A stretch of DNA of 64,000 nucleotides from Apteryx mantelli (lineage: Eukaryota; Chordata; Aves; Apterygiformes; Apterygidae), in the NCBI RefSeq assembly GCF_036417845.1, contig NC_089985.1, positions 33,128,583-33,192,582 of the forward strand, written 5' to 3'. Both the position numbers and the translations under genes were made by a program. A model generated the notes under the pieces. That model had not been told where the DNA came from, ran no database searches, and saw nothing but the letters and a program-made list of their open reading frames with translations. Of the stretch, positions 37,450-48,597 are shown in pieces; within the stretch, counting starts at the first letter, position 1, and each line of letters starts with the position of its first letter.

Positions 37450-37995
37450 AGAGCCCCAGATGGGGAAACCTCGCGTGGGGAGGGGTCCCGCTGCCAGAGG
37501 GATCCGCAATGCAATAAGCCCTGACCCAACACGCCTCGACCCAACGCTATGTTAAGGCAGGCGGGAGAAACGGTAAAAGTCAATTTAAAGGGAGAGAGGG
37601 GAGGAGAGGGAAAAAAAAAAAAAAAAGCCAAGCCGATCGTTGATGGCCACTTTTTTTTTGCACCGCTGAGACTTTTTTGATAGTCTTCCCGCCCCGCTAG
37701 CTCTCAGCCACAGGTGCTTTTGATAGCAAAATTTAACGTCAAATATAAAGCAGAAACGAATTAAAACGGGAGATGGGAAGGGGGGCTGTCTGGAATGAAA
37801 TATATCGGACAGAAGAACAGGAAAAATTAAAAACCTGCCTAGGGAAAATGCTTCCCTCCCGCCCTTTTGCAGCTGGGAACAGTGGGAAGATGACAAGACA
37901 GTCTTTCAGATAGATCGATATGGTTTCTGTTTCAATGGAGGGCATCATTTCTTCCCCCAGCGTACAAAGCCTTAATTAAAAATAACCCTTCAAAT

Positions 37996-38026
37996 CGTGT
38001 GTATGTGTGTGTGTATATATATATGT
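37996..38026. repeat. (TG)/(TA) microsatellite
   Basis: GTGTGTATGTGTGTGTG followed by TATATATATA. Confidence 0.85.
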
Positions 38027-38887
38027 TTAAGGTCCGGGAGTACAGCCGTGAACATGTGTGTATGTGTATATTCGTGTCTGCGATCCGTCCATCTGTTTTA
38101 TTTCAGCCCAGGGTTTCCCTTTTCTAAATCATTTCAGGCCGGTTGTACTTTAGGTACTTTTTCTCGTTTTGATTTGTTTCTGCAGCCCATCTTGCGTGAC
38201 AAAACCGAAGCTAATATCGACTCGACTAACAGAAGCCGCTCGCAGATGTCGAGACAGGGAGCCTTTCACTATCGTTTCCTTTCGGGCCGATCCCGACCTT
38301 AAAGGCGACGATATTTTGCCTTTAAACGCGCGGGGAGTCGGGGCTGCTCGGGACGCGCTGTTTCTAGAGCCGCAGCGGCTGGGGATGCGCGTTGCTGGAG
38401 GGGGAGGCAGAGGCAGGAGCGGGGCAGGGACCCCCGGGGGGTGCCCGGCTCGCCCCGCCGCCCCCGGGCAGGCGCTGCGCTGCCGGCGCGCCGCTCGCCC
38501 GCGATCCTGCGGAAACCCGGCGCTTTGCTTCCCTCCGCCCTCCCTGCCCGAGCGGGTAAAGACACAACGCGCTGCTCCCGGCAGTTCCTTTCTGCCATGA
38601 AATACACAAAGTGGAAATTCAATCGCCCGTTGTGTGTGTGGTCGAAATCTCTGGCAGCTGCTTCGGAATTTTTTATGACACTTTCGTTTATGTAGGGGAG
38701 GCATAACTATTATTTTACTTAATAAAAGTGGAAATCGGCTTGGATTTTTTTCCCTCCCCTCTCCTCCTCGCTCTCTTCCATTTGTTCTTCCCATTGCCTT
38801 TTCAAGGATCTCATTAACGGGGGGGTTAAACAAAGTGGGTAGGAAAGATGTAGCGTCTCCAAAGCGTTTCGCTGTTTTAGTTGAGAG

Positions 38888-38940
38888 AGAATGAATATAC
38901 ATTATATATACATACGAGAGAGAGATATATGCGTATATGT
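38888..38940. repeat. AT/GA-rich low-complexity stretch
   Basis: Alternating TATATA, GAGAGAGA and ATATGCGTATATG; a TATAAAAG follows at 38971-38978. It lies between the genes, inside the FOXD2 CpG domain. Confidence 0.7.
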
Positions 38941-40779
38941 TCCAAACGCGCGTTATGAGGATTAAAGGAGTATAAAAGTGAAAGAACTCAGATAAGTTCC
39001 CCCAGCCCTAACATGGACATACACCCGCAGGCAGATTCCCCATTTTCGTGAGAAATACTTAGGACAAGTATTCATCTGTTTCTCCCCCGTTAAGAGAAAT
39101 CCTCCCCGATCGCAGCGCTGTCAAACAAGGAGGAGGATGCGACCGAGTTAGCGCAGAGGAGCTGGCTGTTTAATATCTGTTTAAACTTGAAAAGTCCAGG
39201 CAAAACGCCTGGCGTGCAGTTCTACTCTTTATTCGGGATCTCCCTAATTGTGGCGAGCCCTGTGTACCAAGTCGTTAGGATTTGAATAATTGTGATCGGT
39301 ATTTGGAAGCGGGGCAGTGCAGCTGTTTGGCCCGGCTCCCCGGTATTAGTGCTGGAGATTTTATCACCAAATGCTCGCACCTGTTAACAGCAGCGACTTG
39401 CAATTCATCACTGCAGATTCTCACACTGCTGAATGGGGCCTGGGGTTGGGATCCCCCCCCCCCGCCCCGAATTCCGAGGGTGGAAATTCCAGTTGTTTGC
39501 TATTAAAAAGGAAAAGGAGGAGGGAATTTTCCCCCTTCCCCTCACAGCTTCCACCTTCAGCGACCTTCCCTTACCTGGGCGAAGCGAAGCGAGCCCCCCT
39601 TCCCTGCTCCCCCCACACCGCTGGATGGGCAGAGGCCGCTGGGGGGACCCGAGCTCGCCAACCTCCCGCTTTCTCCCACCAGCGAGCTGGTTTGGGGGAC
39701 ATGAACGGGGCAGGGAAGGTGGCCGGGTCGGGTTTTCCTTTTGGAACTGGGGAGCTGCGTTTAGACCGAGGCGGGAGGTCGGACTCCTCCTTACGAGCAC
39801 GATCGCGTTGCTCGTTTGCAAACGCTTCTGCCGGCGAAGGACCAGCCCGAGCCGCCGCCGTGCTCGCACCCACATGACACGCACGTACACCTCCCCTCGG
39901 GCAAGCATGTGGTACCCGAAAGACCTCTCTAACCTACTCTTTCCTCCATCCCCTTCCTTCCCAGGCATCGTCTCCTCAGGGAGGGAGAGACGCCCGCGAA
40001 AGCAGCAAAGCTTCATTTTTGCAGAGCCGCTAACGTAAAAAAACCGTGCGAGCGTGGCTCGGCCGGGTTTGCAGCAGACAGGGACAACAGGCTGCGAGAG
40101 AGACTCCCAAGGCGAGGGGCGTGCGGCTCTGGCAGTGCCCGTGTCCCCAGCCCCACACCGGCGTGGCCGCATCGGTCTCGCCCCGGGAAGGGGCTGCCGG
40201 GGCTCCGTCGCCGACGGGGCATTTCTGCGGCTGCGGGGCCGCGGGACGCGTCTCTGCGCCCCGGGAATCCTCCCCCCCGGGCTGCAGCCCCGAGGAAAGG
40301 GGGGCGCCGTCAGCCGAGCCAGAGGCTCCCGAGGGGCCCGAGGGGGGACGGAGGGTGCGCTGCCAGCGGCCGCCGAGACGCTAAGCTTCGGCATAAGCGT
40401 TGGTAGGAAAAGAAGCAAAGGCGAAATTTCCCGCGGCACTGGCCGGGCCGATGAGCTGTTGCTTTCAGGACCTTACACTCCGGGGATGGACGAGATCCCC
40501 CTGCCCGGGCTCCCGGAGAGTGCCTGGGCCGGCGGGACGCTACGGGGATGGGCCACCCCGCGCAGCGGTACCCGGGATGGGGAGCGGTGCTCGGAGGCCG
40601 CCCAGCCCCTGGGGCAGAGCTTTCGCTTTGGCTGATTTTTAAAGCGGGGAGAGATTTCTCTGTACGTTGGTTCCTCGCTTTCCGCCCGGCACCTGTCGGG
40701 CAGCAGCATCCCTTCCCCGGGGGCGTGAGTGTGGGAGCCCTCGGGAGAAGCAGGTTTCCAAGCAGGGTGCTCCGGCCTC

Positions 40780-40812
40780 GGTGACGTGCCGGTGACGTGC
40801 CGGTGACGTGAG
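40780..40812 (+). promoter_or_regulatory. Triple tandem CRE-like repeat upstream of FOXD2
   Basis: Three head-to-tail copies of an 11-bp unit, GGTGACGTGCC at 40780-40790 and 40791-40801, then GGTGACGTGAG at 40802-40812. Each contains TGACGTG, a CREB/ATF-type site. It lies about 1.2 kb upstream of the FOXD2 ATG and 0.67 kb upstream of its TATA box. The repeat is seen directly; factor binding is inferred. Confidence 0.5.
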
Positions 40813-41461
40813 GACGCGTGGAGAAGGGGAGCGGGGATCCCCAAATTCACACGCCCCCCCGTCGGGCGGCCCGTGAGAGCCCAGCTCGGGGAAGAAAGGA
40901 GCCGCGCCGCATCCCCAGCTCCCGGCCAGGCTGCTGCAGGGCGGACAGCTCAGCCCCAAGCCCCGGGCTGGGCGTCCCTCGCGGGGAGGTGGGGGCCCTC
41001 AGCCGCCCCCGTCCTGCCCTGCAGCCCAGGCGGCGGGGAGTGAGGGGGCGGCAGACTCTCTCCGCGGGGCCGAGTTCGCAGGCGGCCCTGACAGCTCCTG
41101 CCCCGCGGGTTGTCTTAGAGGGGAGGCCAGGAGGGCTGGGAGCCTTTATCCAGAGCCGATCCCCCTGCCGGGCCCTGCCGTGCAGCGGGCCCGGGGCCGG
41201 CTCCGTCCAGCCGTAGCCGGGAGCATCCCGGCGAGGACCGAGGCCCCGGGGGCGCAGGCAGCGCCTTTCCTCGAAAGCATCCCCGCCGCCTCCGCAGGCG
41301 GGCCGGGGCGGGAGGCTGCGCCCCGCACGCCGCCGCGGTGACCGGCACCCTGCAGGCGGGAGCCGCGCTCGCGGGGAGCCGAGCCCGGAGCCCCGGGCCG
41401 CGCCGCGCCGGGCAGCCCCTCGCTGCGCCCCGCTCGAGCTGCGCCCGGGGCGGCGGGGCGA

Positions 41462-41984
41462 CACGTGATGCCGGGGCTGCGGTATAAAGGCCTGGGGAGC
41501 GCTCGCAGGAGGCGCAGAGTGGGAGCGTTTCCACCGGGTCCCAGCTCGGGGAGGGGTGGGGAGGGGGGAGCCGCCTTCCCAACTTCTGCCCTCCCCCCTC
41601 CCTCTTCCCCACGCCCCTCCCACCCCCCCCAGCCCTGCCAAGGAGTCGCCGCACCCCCCACTTTTATTTTTTTTATGATCGTTATTATTATTATTTATTA
41701 TTACGGCTTCCAAGCTCCCTGCCCAGCCCCCGGGCGTCCCGTCCCTCCTCCTCCTCCTCCTCCTCCGCCCCGCGCCCCCCGCCGCCCCTCCCTGCGCAGC
41801 CACCACCCCGCAGCCCGGCCGCGGCCCCGCCAGCAGCGGCGAGGAGAGCGGGGCGCGGAGCGGCGGCGCCGGGGCGCCGAGTCCCAGCGGCGGCCGCAGC
41901 CCTCCGGCGCGGCCCCGGGACCATCCCGGGCGCCGCCGCTAGGTGGGGGGGGAGCCCGGCCCCGGCCGCCCCGGCCGCACAACA
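41462..41984 (+). promoter_or_regulatory. FOXD2: FOXD2 core promoter and 5' UTR
   Basis: A canonical E-box CACGTG at 41462-41467 is followed by TATAAAG at 41483-41489, so transcription probably starts near 41513, giving a 5' UTR of about 470 nt. The UTR holds a C-rich tract at 41580-41640, an AT-rich island with ATTATT repeats at 41670-41704, and a CTC/CCT repeat at about 41742-41766. No FOXD2 exon is needed upstream. Start site inferred from TATA spacing. Confidence 0.65.
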
Positions 41985-43316
41985 ATGACTTTGGGCAGCA
42001 GCGGCGGCGGCGGCTGCGGGATCATGTCCGAGCGCTCCCCGGAGGAAGAGCCGCTCTCCGAGGTGGAGGACGCGGATATCGACGTGGTGGGCCCGCCCCA
42101 GGATGGGGGCAAGTACAGCGAGGACGAGGACGAGGACGACGACGACGACGACGACGACGACGAGGAGGACGGCGGCGATCCGCTGGGGCTCGCCCTGCCG
42201 CGGAGCGGGGCCGCCCAGGCGCGCATGGGGGGGTCCCCGGAGCGGCTCTCCCCCGCCGGCGGCTCGGAGCCGGCCTGCGCCCGCGGCGCCGCGCCCGGGG
42301 ACAAGGCGGCGGCGGGCGGCGGCGGCGGCGGCGGCGGCGGGAAGAACCCGCTGGTGAAGCCGCCCTACTCCTACATCGCCCTCATCACCATGGCCATCCT
42401 GCAGAGCCCCAAGAAGCGGCTGACGCTGAGCGAGATCTGCGAGTTCATCAGCGGGCGCTTCCCCTACTACCGGGAGAAGTTCCCCGCCTGGCAGAACAGC
42501 ATCCGCCACAACCTCTCCCTCAACGACTGCTTCGTCAAGATCCCCCGGGAGCCCGGCAACCCCGGCAAGGGCAACTACTGGACGCTGGACCCCGAGTCCG
42601 CCGACATGTTCGACAACGGGAGCTTCCTGCGCCGGAGGAAGCGCTTCAAGCGGCAGCAGCAGCTGCACCCGCCGCACCCCGAGCTGCTGCTGCGCGCCGG
42701 GGCCGCCGACCCGGCCGCCTTCCTGCCCGGCTTCGCCTACGGACCCTACGGCTACAACTACGGCCTCCAGCTCCAGGGCTACCACCACCACCACCACCAC
42801 CACCCCGGCGGCGGCGGCGCCGCGGGCGCCTTCCCCTTCCAGGCTCCGCACTGCCCGTTACCGGCTCCGCCGCCTCCCGCCGCCTCGGTCTTCTCCGCCG
42901 CCTCGGGGCTGCCCTCCTTCCTGGGCGGCGAGCTGAACTGCAGGAAGTCCTTCTACCACCCCCAGCTGAGCCCCACCGCCCTGCCCGCCGCCCTCCTCCA
43001 GACCCTGAAGCCGGACCCCACGCCCGGCGGCGGCGGCGGCGGCGGCGGCGGCAGCGGCAACCCCCCCCGGCCCTCCTTTTCCATAGACAACATCATCGGG
43101 GGGGCCGTGCCCCCGCCGCCCAGCACCCACCCCAGCGCCGCGCCCGCCGCGCCCTTCCCCGCCGGCCAGGCTGCGCCGCCGGCGCCGGTGCTGGCCGTGC
43201 TCAGCCCCGCGCTGGCCCCGCCGCACACCCCGGGCAGCCTGGCGCACGAGCCGCTCCTGCAGCCCGCCCAGAACTTTGCCAGTAAAATCACAAACCTTAG
43301 CAGCTGTCATTTTTAA
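41985..43316 (+). CDS. FOXD2: Forkhead box protein D2, single exon
   Basis: A 443-residue nuclear forkhead transcription factor; in vertebrates FOXD2 acts in paraxial and cranial mesenchyme and kidney (family knowledge). Seen here: the FOXD N-terminal box MTLGS followed by DADIDVVG at 29-36; a long Asp/Glu run at about 46-62 encoded by GAC/GAG repeats; a Gly run at 111-119; the forkhead domain at about 123-223, beginning [20 protein letters not shown], with recognition helix [15 protein letters not shown] and ending RRRKRFKR; a seven-His run at 267-273; a second Gly run at 348-356; the eh1 repression motif FSIDNIIG at 365-372; and a C terminus [13 protein letters not shown] like mammalian FOXD2. 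[17 protein letters not shown] within the domain fits FOXD2 better than FOXD3 (QKKLTLSGICEFISNRF). It is shorter than human FOXD2 (about 495 aa). The ATG at 41985 has A at -3; an in-frame GTG 14 codons upstream is not needed. Adjacency to FOXE3 supports the call. Confidence 0.95.
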   Translation: MTLGSSGGGGCGIMSERSPEEEPLSEVEDADIDVVGPPQDGGKYSEDEDEDDDDDDDDDEEDGGDPLGLALPRSGAAQARMGGSPERLSPAGGSEPACARGAAPGDKAAAGGGGGGGGGKNPLVKPPYSYIALITMAILQSPKKRLTLSEICEFISGRFPYYREKFPAWQNSIRHNLSLNDCFVKIPREPGNPGKGNYWTLDPESADMFDNGSFLRRRKRFKRQQQLHPPHPELLLRAGAADPAAFLPGFAYGPYGYNYGLQLQGYHHHHHHHPGGGGAAGAFPFQAPHCPLPAPPPPAASVFSAASGLPSFLGGELNCRKSFYHPQLSPTALPAALLQTLKPDPTPGGGGGGGGGSGNPPRPSFSIDNIIGGAVPPPPSTHPSAAPAAPFPAGQAAPPAPVLAVLSPALAPPHTPGSLAHEPLLQPAQNFASKITNLSSCHF

Positions 43317-44340
43317 AGTGTGCGGGGGGGGGGGGGGGGAGAGAAGGGGGGGGGAGAGGCTCAAACCAAACGGTCCCTTCCCAGCTCTCCCCGCTCCTCC
43401 AAAATCGTCTTCTCCCCTTTCCTCTCCCCGTTCTCCCCCCTTCCCCCCAAACCTCCTCCTGTTGTGTTAAGGTAGGAAATATTTCCTCTTTTTTTTTTTT
43501 TTTAACTTTATTTCTGTGGCATCCAGATCTGTTTGTGTCTCTTTGCTCGGAAAAATCGGGAGGGAGGGAGGGGGGAAAGAATAACAATATTTCATCCCAC
43601 AAGCGCCAAAGCATATTTATAAAGTGGCCGTAATATAAGATGGGACCTGGGCGAGCTGGTTTAACACACGGCGTCTTGCAGGGGTTGTTAAGAAAGAAAT
43701 GGTCCTACGATCCGAAATATTTTCTTTGAGAGCGGCGCATATTCCGCGGGTGTCCCGCAAATTGGCTCGGAAACTCGCGAGGGGAGTTTCAAATGTTGTT
43801 TCAAATGATCGAAACGAACCCATATTCGTTCCTTCAAATCTCTCTCCCAAGCGGTTTTGCCATGTGTGTCTGTCTCTCCCCTTCTCTCAAAGAAAATGTT
43901 TTAATGGCTCGATCTTATTTTTAGTTTCTTTGAAGCTTTGGGTTTGGTTTTAAAAGGCACTGTTTAGGGTTTCTTTATTTTTAAGAAGAAAAAAGTCGGT
44001 GAAACTCAGGACTGTGGTTTATTTTTTTTTCAATGAGACACTCAAATGCACGTTTAAAAAAAAAATCTGATACGTCAGGAAGTTTGGAGAATTCCCGTAC
44101 TGGTTTTTTTGATCCCCGTTTTCCCACCCTTTCCATGCGTGGGTTTTTGGTGTATTGGTAATTATTTGTATATAGATTATTCGGGAGCTAATGAGCGGAG
44201 TCCAGTTAACTCTTCACTGGTTGTGCATCCGTCATATCTATTTTATTGAGCGAATCTGTGAATAATTTGATGTGGAAAAGGCAACAGAATTTTGTCCACC
44301 GTTGGTGTAAATTAATAAATGTTTGTGACCTGGTTAAAAA
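43317..44340 (+). other. FOXD2: FOXD2 3' UTR with poly(A) signal
   Basis: Directly after the TAA stop is a long G-run region (43323-43355). AATAAA at 44314-44319 is followed by TGTTTGTGACC, a GT-rich downstream element, so the 3' UTR is about 1.0 kb. It includes a T run at about 43489-43503 and a compact structured block at 43770-43830 (see findings). AT-rich parts of this UTR still hold many CpGs. Cleavage site inferred. Confidence 0.6.
43323..43357. repeat. G-run tract in the FOXD2 3' UTR
   Basis: Two long G homopolymers (about 16 and 9 nt) separated by AGAGAAG, beginning a few bases after the FOXD2 stop. In the transcript this could form a G-quadruplex (inference). Confidence 0.85.
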
Positions 44341-45389
44341 AAAATAACAATCCCAATCGTTCTTTGCTATGTCCTTTGTCACGCTGGGAGCCGAGAGCCC
44401 TGCTCGGGCCTCGGGGAAGCGAGTGGCTCCAACCCTCGGATTTGCGAAATTCAGCAAGTCGCGGAGTTTCACTTCCTAAAACCGCCCGGGCTCCGGGTCC
44501 GGCGGAGCTCGGCCCCGCCGAGGGCAGCGCGCTGCGAGCGGCGGCGCCCGGGGCCGCCCCTCGCCTCCGGCCGCTTCTCCTCCCGGTGCAGGACGGAAAA
44601 TTGGCGATGCCTCCGCCGTCCCCTTCCCCGGCCGTGAGGGGGGTCCCCGCTTTGGGTTCCCTCTCGACGGTCGGCAAGGGAAAGGACCTCCCGGCTTTTT
44701 TCTGTTTTCTTTTTTTTTTTTTTGGTGGTGTTTCTTTTTTTTTGTTGTTGTTGTTTTTTGTTCCCCCCTTCCCCGAAAACTCTGCCTGTTTCCATGTCGT
44801 TGCCGGGGGAGGTGGGGGCCTGGAGAAAGGTTATCCCTTCTCTCCCCGCTCCGCGGCCCTTTATTTTGTTTGGAAAAGTTGACACATGAGAAAATAAGTT
44901 GGAGGATTCCCCCCCCCCCCCGCACACACTTCCCCCTTGGGCCTGCAGCATTTGAATGACCAAATGAAACTTGATCTCCGCCTAAATTTTGCAACAACTT
45001 ACAAAGTAAATAAACATCTTTAAGCGCTCCCTTCTCCTCCAAATCCGCCCCCCCCATTTATTTACAGGGACCAAACGTGGCTATTTTGTTTGTTTGTTGA
45101 AAGGGACCCTGATCTCAAGAAGCGAGGTCTTTCTGCCAATCCAGTAAGCGAGTTGAAGGGGCAGGAGGGGAAGGAGAAATAGAAATACTGAAAAATAAGA
45201 GACAGGGAGAGAGGGACCGAGCTGGTCCCTCGGCGAGTGTTTCATTGTGCGCAGGGGCGGCGGGGCCCGCCGGGGCGAGGGCAGGCGCCGGGCAGTGTGA
45301 GCTGGGAGGGGATCTGCGTTTCTTTTCTCTTTTTTCCCCCCTTTTTTTCTGTCCCCCTGTCTGTGCCACCTCGAACCTCCGCGCAGTTT

Positions 45390-45830
45390 GTTGATGTTGT
45401 TCCTGAACGTGCCGCCTCCCCGCAGCGAGCGGTCTCACATCTCTGCTTCACACACATTTGCTTTTGAAAAGCGATCTTCGTGTCCGGCACTTGGTTGTCT
45501 CCCTTTCATGTCCAGCTCCTACAAAAGGGGCTACAAGACTCGACATGGGAGAAAAGAGGAGGCCAATGAATCTATTTTCCAGATTGCCAAGCACATGGTT
45601 GGAAATTGAAGGGGCTTTTGTAGCATTTCCCCTTCCTCCCTCCCTCCCGGCTCCTTTTCTTTTGCTGTGTGCAAATTGTTCAATTGCTCTGGCAGGGGTG
45701 TTCCTGACAAGCTCATTACTAGAAGGTGCCAGACCCCTCCTCTCCCTCTCCCCCGAAGTCTTTGATGAAGTTAAAATGCGCTGATAGCTGCTCTCGGCTA
45801 TCTTTGTTCAGCCTTCTTTAATAACCGAGC
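45390..45830. other. Candidate regulatory block downstream of FOXD2
   Basis: Moderate-GC DNA inside the CpG domain. It contains an inverted GATA pair, GATAGC near 45783 and GCTATC near 45797, followed by CTTTGTT (a SOX/TCF-type core). No exon recognised. Confidence 0.25.
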
Positions 45831-46390
45831 CTGCTTTGAGGAGACGGGATCCGAAGGAAGAAAGCGATGTGCACTGAGGCTGGGTGGTTGTTGTGTGTCT
45901 AGAGGGGGGGCGGGTTATTTTAATATAAAGTAGCGATTTTTTTTGGCTTTGTTTGTTTGCTAAGTGCGTGCGGGAGAAAAAAAAAATGAGCCAAGAGTGC
46001 GAGAATCGGACAAGAAATAGCTGGCGGTGCCCGTGGGCTTGACACAGTGCGTCTCGCCCGGGCAGCCCTCCCCGAGCCGCTGGGTGCAGCGGCTGCTCTG
46101 CGGTGGGGGGGGTCCTCCAAGTTGGTGGTCTCGTGTTTTGGAGGAGGGGGATTTTCTCTGCAGGGGACCGGTGTTTCCCCAGAGAGACTCTCTCCCCCAC
46201 ATGTGAGGGGGGCTCGGTGGTTTCTGGGGCCGGGACAGCTTCCCCCGGCTCGCTTCTCCGTGTCTTGCCTTGCGGTCACTGCGGGCTGGTGAGCCGCCGT
46301 CGCCGGCCGGGGTTGCAGCTGAGCTAACTTCGGAGCGGGGTTATTTTTTTCCCTTTAGCTGGGAGCCGTAGCAAGCCCCGTAAGAAATAC

Positions 46391-46408
46391 CGTGTGTGTG
46401 TGTGTGTG
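46391..46408. repeat. (GT)n microsatellite
   Basis: Nine uninterrupted GT units flanked by GC-rich DNA. Confidence 0.9.
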
Positions 46409-46859
46409 CCGGGCAGGCTGCTGGGTGCCGGGACCGCCGGCCGAGGAGGGCCTGTGGCGACCTGCCAGCGACAGCTCGCGGCAGCGCCGCCGCTTTGGGG
46501 CAAAAGACTCCCGAGCAGGACAAGGACAGGCGCTAGTTTTAGAGGGTATTTTTTCCACTCCTTCTCCCTAAATTTCTTCTAAGCACGAGCTCTCTCCATG
46601 TCCTCCTTCCCCCTCCGTGCCCGAAACTCACGCCGTTTGCAAATATCTGCGTTGCTTGGGGAGCCGGCGGGGGCCGGGGCTGAGAATCGGCTCTTCCCCG
46701 GGCTCCGGGGAAAGGCCCTGGAAAACGGCTCTCTCCGACCCCCCCCCGGAGCCGAGGGGGCGATGGGGAGAGCCCGGGATAGCTCCTCTCGGGCCGGGAA
46801 CTCGTCGCCGGGCTCGGCGAGGAGGTTAATGCGAAGTATTGCCTCGGTGAGGCAGGACG

Positions 46860-47050
46860 GATAATGGCTTCTAATTACGGGGCTGGCTGGCTCCGCGGCT
46901 CCGATCTTCACGGGACATTATTTTTAAGCGTTCAGCGAGGATCATTTTTCACGCCTCGCTGGCTAAAGGAGGGTTTTATTTATTTATTGGGGGAGGCGTG
47001 GAGGACACCAGCAATAACTGATCACTGAAAGGAAAATAATTAGCTGCTGG
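46860..47050. other. Candidate regulatory block with homeodomain sites
   Basis: A lower-GC interval between CpG islands with CTAATTACG near 46870, an ATTTATTTATT run near 46978, and ATAATTAGC near 47035. Confidence 0.2.
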
Positions 47051-47537
47051 AGTCCCCGCTTTGGAGTCCCTGGCCAAAAAGGCGACCTGGCATTTCCTTT
47101 CCCTCTTCCCCGTAGGACCGCAGGCGAATTCGCCTGTTCTCTGCCGTTGCTTTTCGTGGTTGTTTGGCAGTGCAAACCCTGCGTAAAGCCGAGCCGGGGG
47201 CGGCCCTGCACCCGCCGCAGGGCCCGATCCTCGGTCGCAGGTTTGAGATTTTCCCTTCTCCCTTTCGCGCCGGGGTTTCTCTCCGTGGCTGTTTCCGAGG
47301 TGCTGGGGGGAGTCTGGGTTTCACTCTCTTGCCTGCCTTGCTCATGCATCTGTGGAACTGATTTTTTTTTAAATTTGTTTCCTCCTACTCCTCCTTTCTC
47401 TGTGTCAGCTGAAGGGTTTGCAGCAAAACCGCGATGCTCTGTGCAGGTTTATTCGGCGGCAATTTTCCGTGTGTGAGCAGACCAGGGAGAAGTCAGGGCT
47501 AGGCAGAAAACGATCACCCGGAGACGGTTTTCTGTAT

Positions 47538-47572
47538 TTCCTGGGGCAGGATAAAACGATCCTGCCCAGGAA
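47538..47572. other. Compact stem-loop in the FOXD2 downstream domain
   Basis: TTCCTGGGGCAGGAT (47538-47552) pairs with ATCCTGCCCAGGAA (47559-47572) over a 6-nt loop AAAACG: 14 bp with one bulged G. Confidence 0.5.
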
Positions 47573-47869
47573 TATCTCCGTCGGGACGGCAGTGGAGGGC
47601 AATTTGTTTCTGTCCTTTCGCTTAACTAAACCCGTGCTAAGCAAAGCGGAACTCCCGAGGAAGGCAGCCGTCGCCCTTCTGCTCCGACCCGCCGGTGTGG
47701 GGGCTCGGGGCCGCCGGCCCGGCCCGGATCCCACTGCACGGTCCGCTCGGCCCTTCCCTCCAGTCTCCTCCCCTGGCAGGTTCTGGTTTCCATTACTGCC
47801 GATTTGGGGAATTAGGAAAGGTCAAGATCTTATTCCCTTCGCCAGTAGCTTTTTGATTTTCTCTTTCTA

Positions 47870-48060
47870 GTTCATCGGAGTCCTGATCAAAAATAAATCA
47901 GCCTGGATTATAGAAATCACCTTTCAACAACAAGAGCATCTTTTCCAGTTATCTCAGCTCTTCCTCCAGGCCTTGGCCTGGCCAATTCCCTGTAACTGCA
48001 GAGAAACTCCCGTTTTCACGGTGGATTTAAGATTTAATAATAACGCCCAGTCTCCGCGTG
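47870..48060. other. Candidate regulatory block
   Basis: A lower-GC interval with ATCAAAAATAAATC near 47887, CTGGATTATAG near 47903 (OTX-like) and the palindrome-like GGCCTTGGCCTGGCCAATT near 47971. Confidence 0.2.
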
Positions 48061-48514
48061 CCCCAGTGCCCTCATCTGAAAACACTTTCCCGCCTTGTAA
48101 CTTTGGAAAATAACTGTCCACCAGTGTCTTCTTTCCCTCCCGGTCTCCCTTTCGTGTCTCTCCTCTCGCAGGTCTGAAAGCAGAGAAACGAAGTTTTTGA
48201 AAAATCCGTTTTCCAAAAGAGGGAGGGCTGGGGGGGGGGGGGAGCTGTCGCAGCCGAATCGGCCGCAGGAAAATTGTCCTGGAAATTAAGTCCTTGCTTT
48301 TGAAATACTCCTCGAAATATTTGCGGTAGGTTGAATCCCGTTGCCATTTCCCTTCCGTATCTCTGTCGGGCTAGGACAGGGCTGCGGGGGCAGCGGGCTG
48401 CCGCGCCGGGTGGCGCGGAAGTGTCCCCGGAGGGATCTGGCAGGGGACCCGCGCCCCGGGCTGGCGGGAGCCGCAGCCGGACCGGTGCCCGCGCTTTCAT
48501 TTCGATGTCTAACG

Positions 48515-48546
48515 CCTCACGCTCCTCTCTCTATTCTTTCCTTCTC

Positions 48547-48597
<51 letters not shown>

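Larger units (their letters stand above)
37215..41461. other. FOXD2 upstream region, left part of the CpG domain
   Basis: CpG-rich DNA without a protein-coding gene. It contains the CCCGG repeat at 37421, an A run at about 37609-37625, an isolated TATAAAAG at 38971-38978, a T/A-rich, CpG-containing interval at 38.6-39.3 kb, a C run at 39453-39462, and the triple CRE-like repeat at 40780. In mammals a divergent antisense lncRNA (FOXD2-AS1) starts near the FOXD2 promoter; I see nothing sequence-specific that proves one here. Confidence 0.5.

Noticed and set aside
37215-41461. A FOXD2-AS1-like antisense lncRNA
   Set aside because: Expected from mammalian synteny only; no transcript, splice site or poly(A) pattern is specific enough to draw one.
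41465-43285. Long alternative frames over FOXD2 (606 codons on +, 386 on - at 41691-42851)
   Set aside because: Overlap the FOXD2 coding exon in other frames and are made of low-complexity residues.
41985-43316. Assignment as FOXD1 or FOXD3
   Set aside because: [17 protein letters not shown] and the [11 protein letters not shown] ending fit FOXD2; FOXD3 has QKKLTLSGICEFISNRF and a different C terminus.
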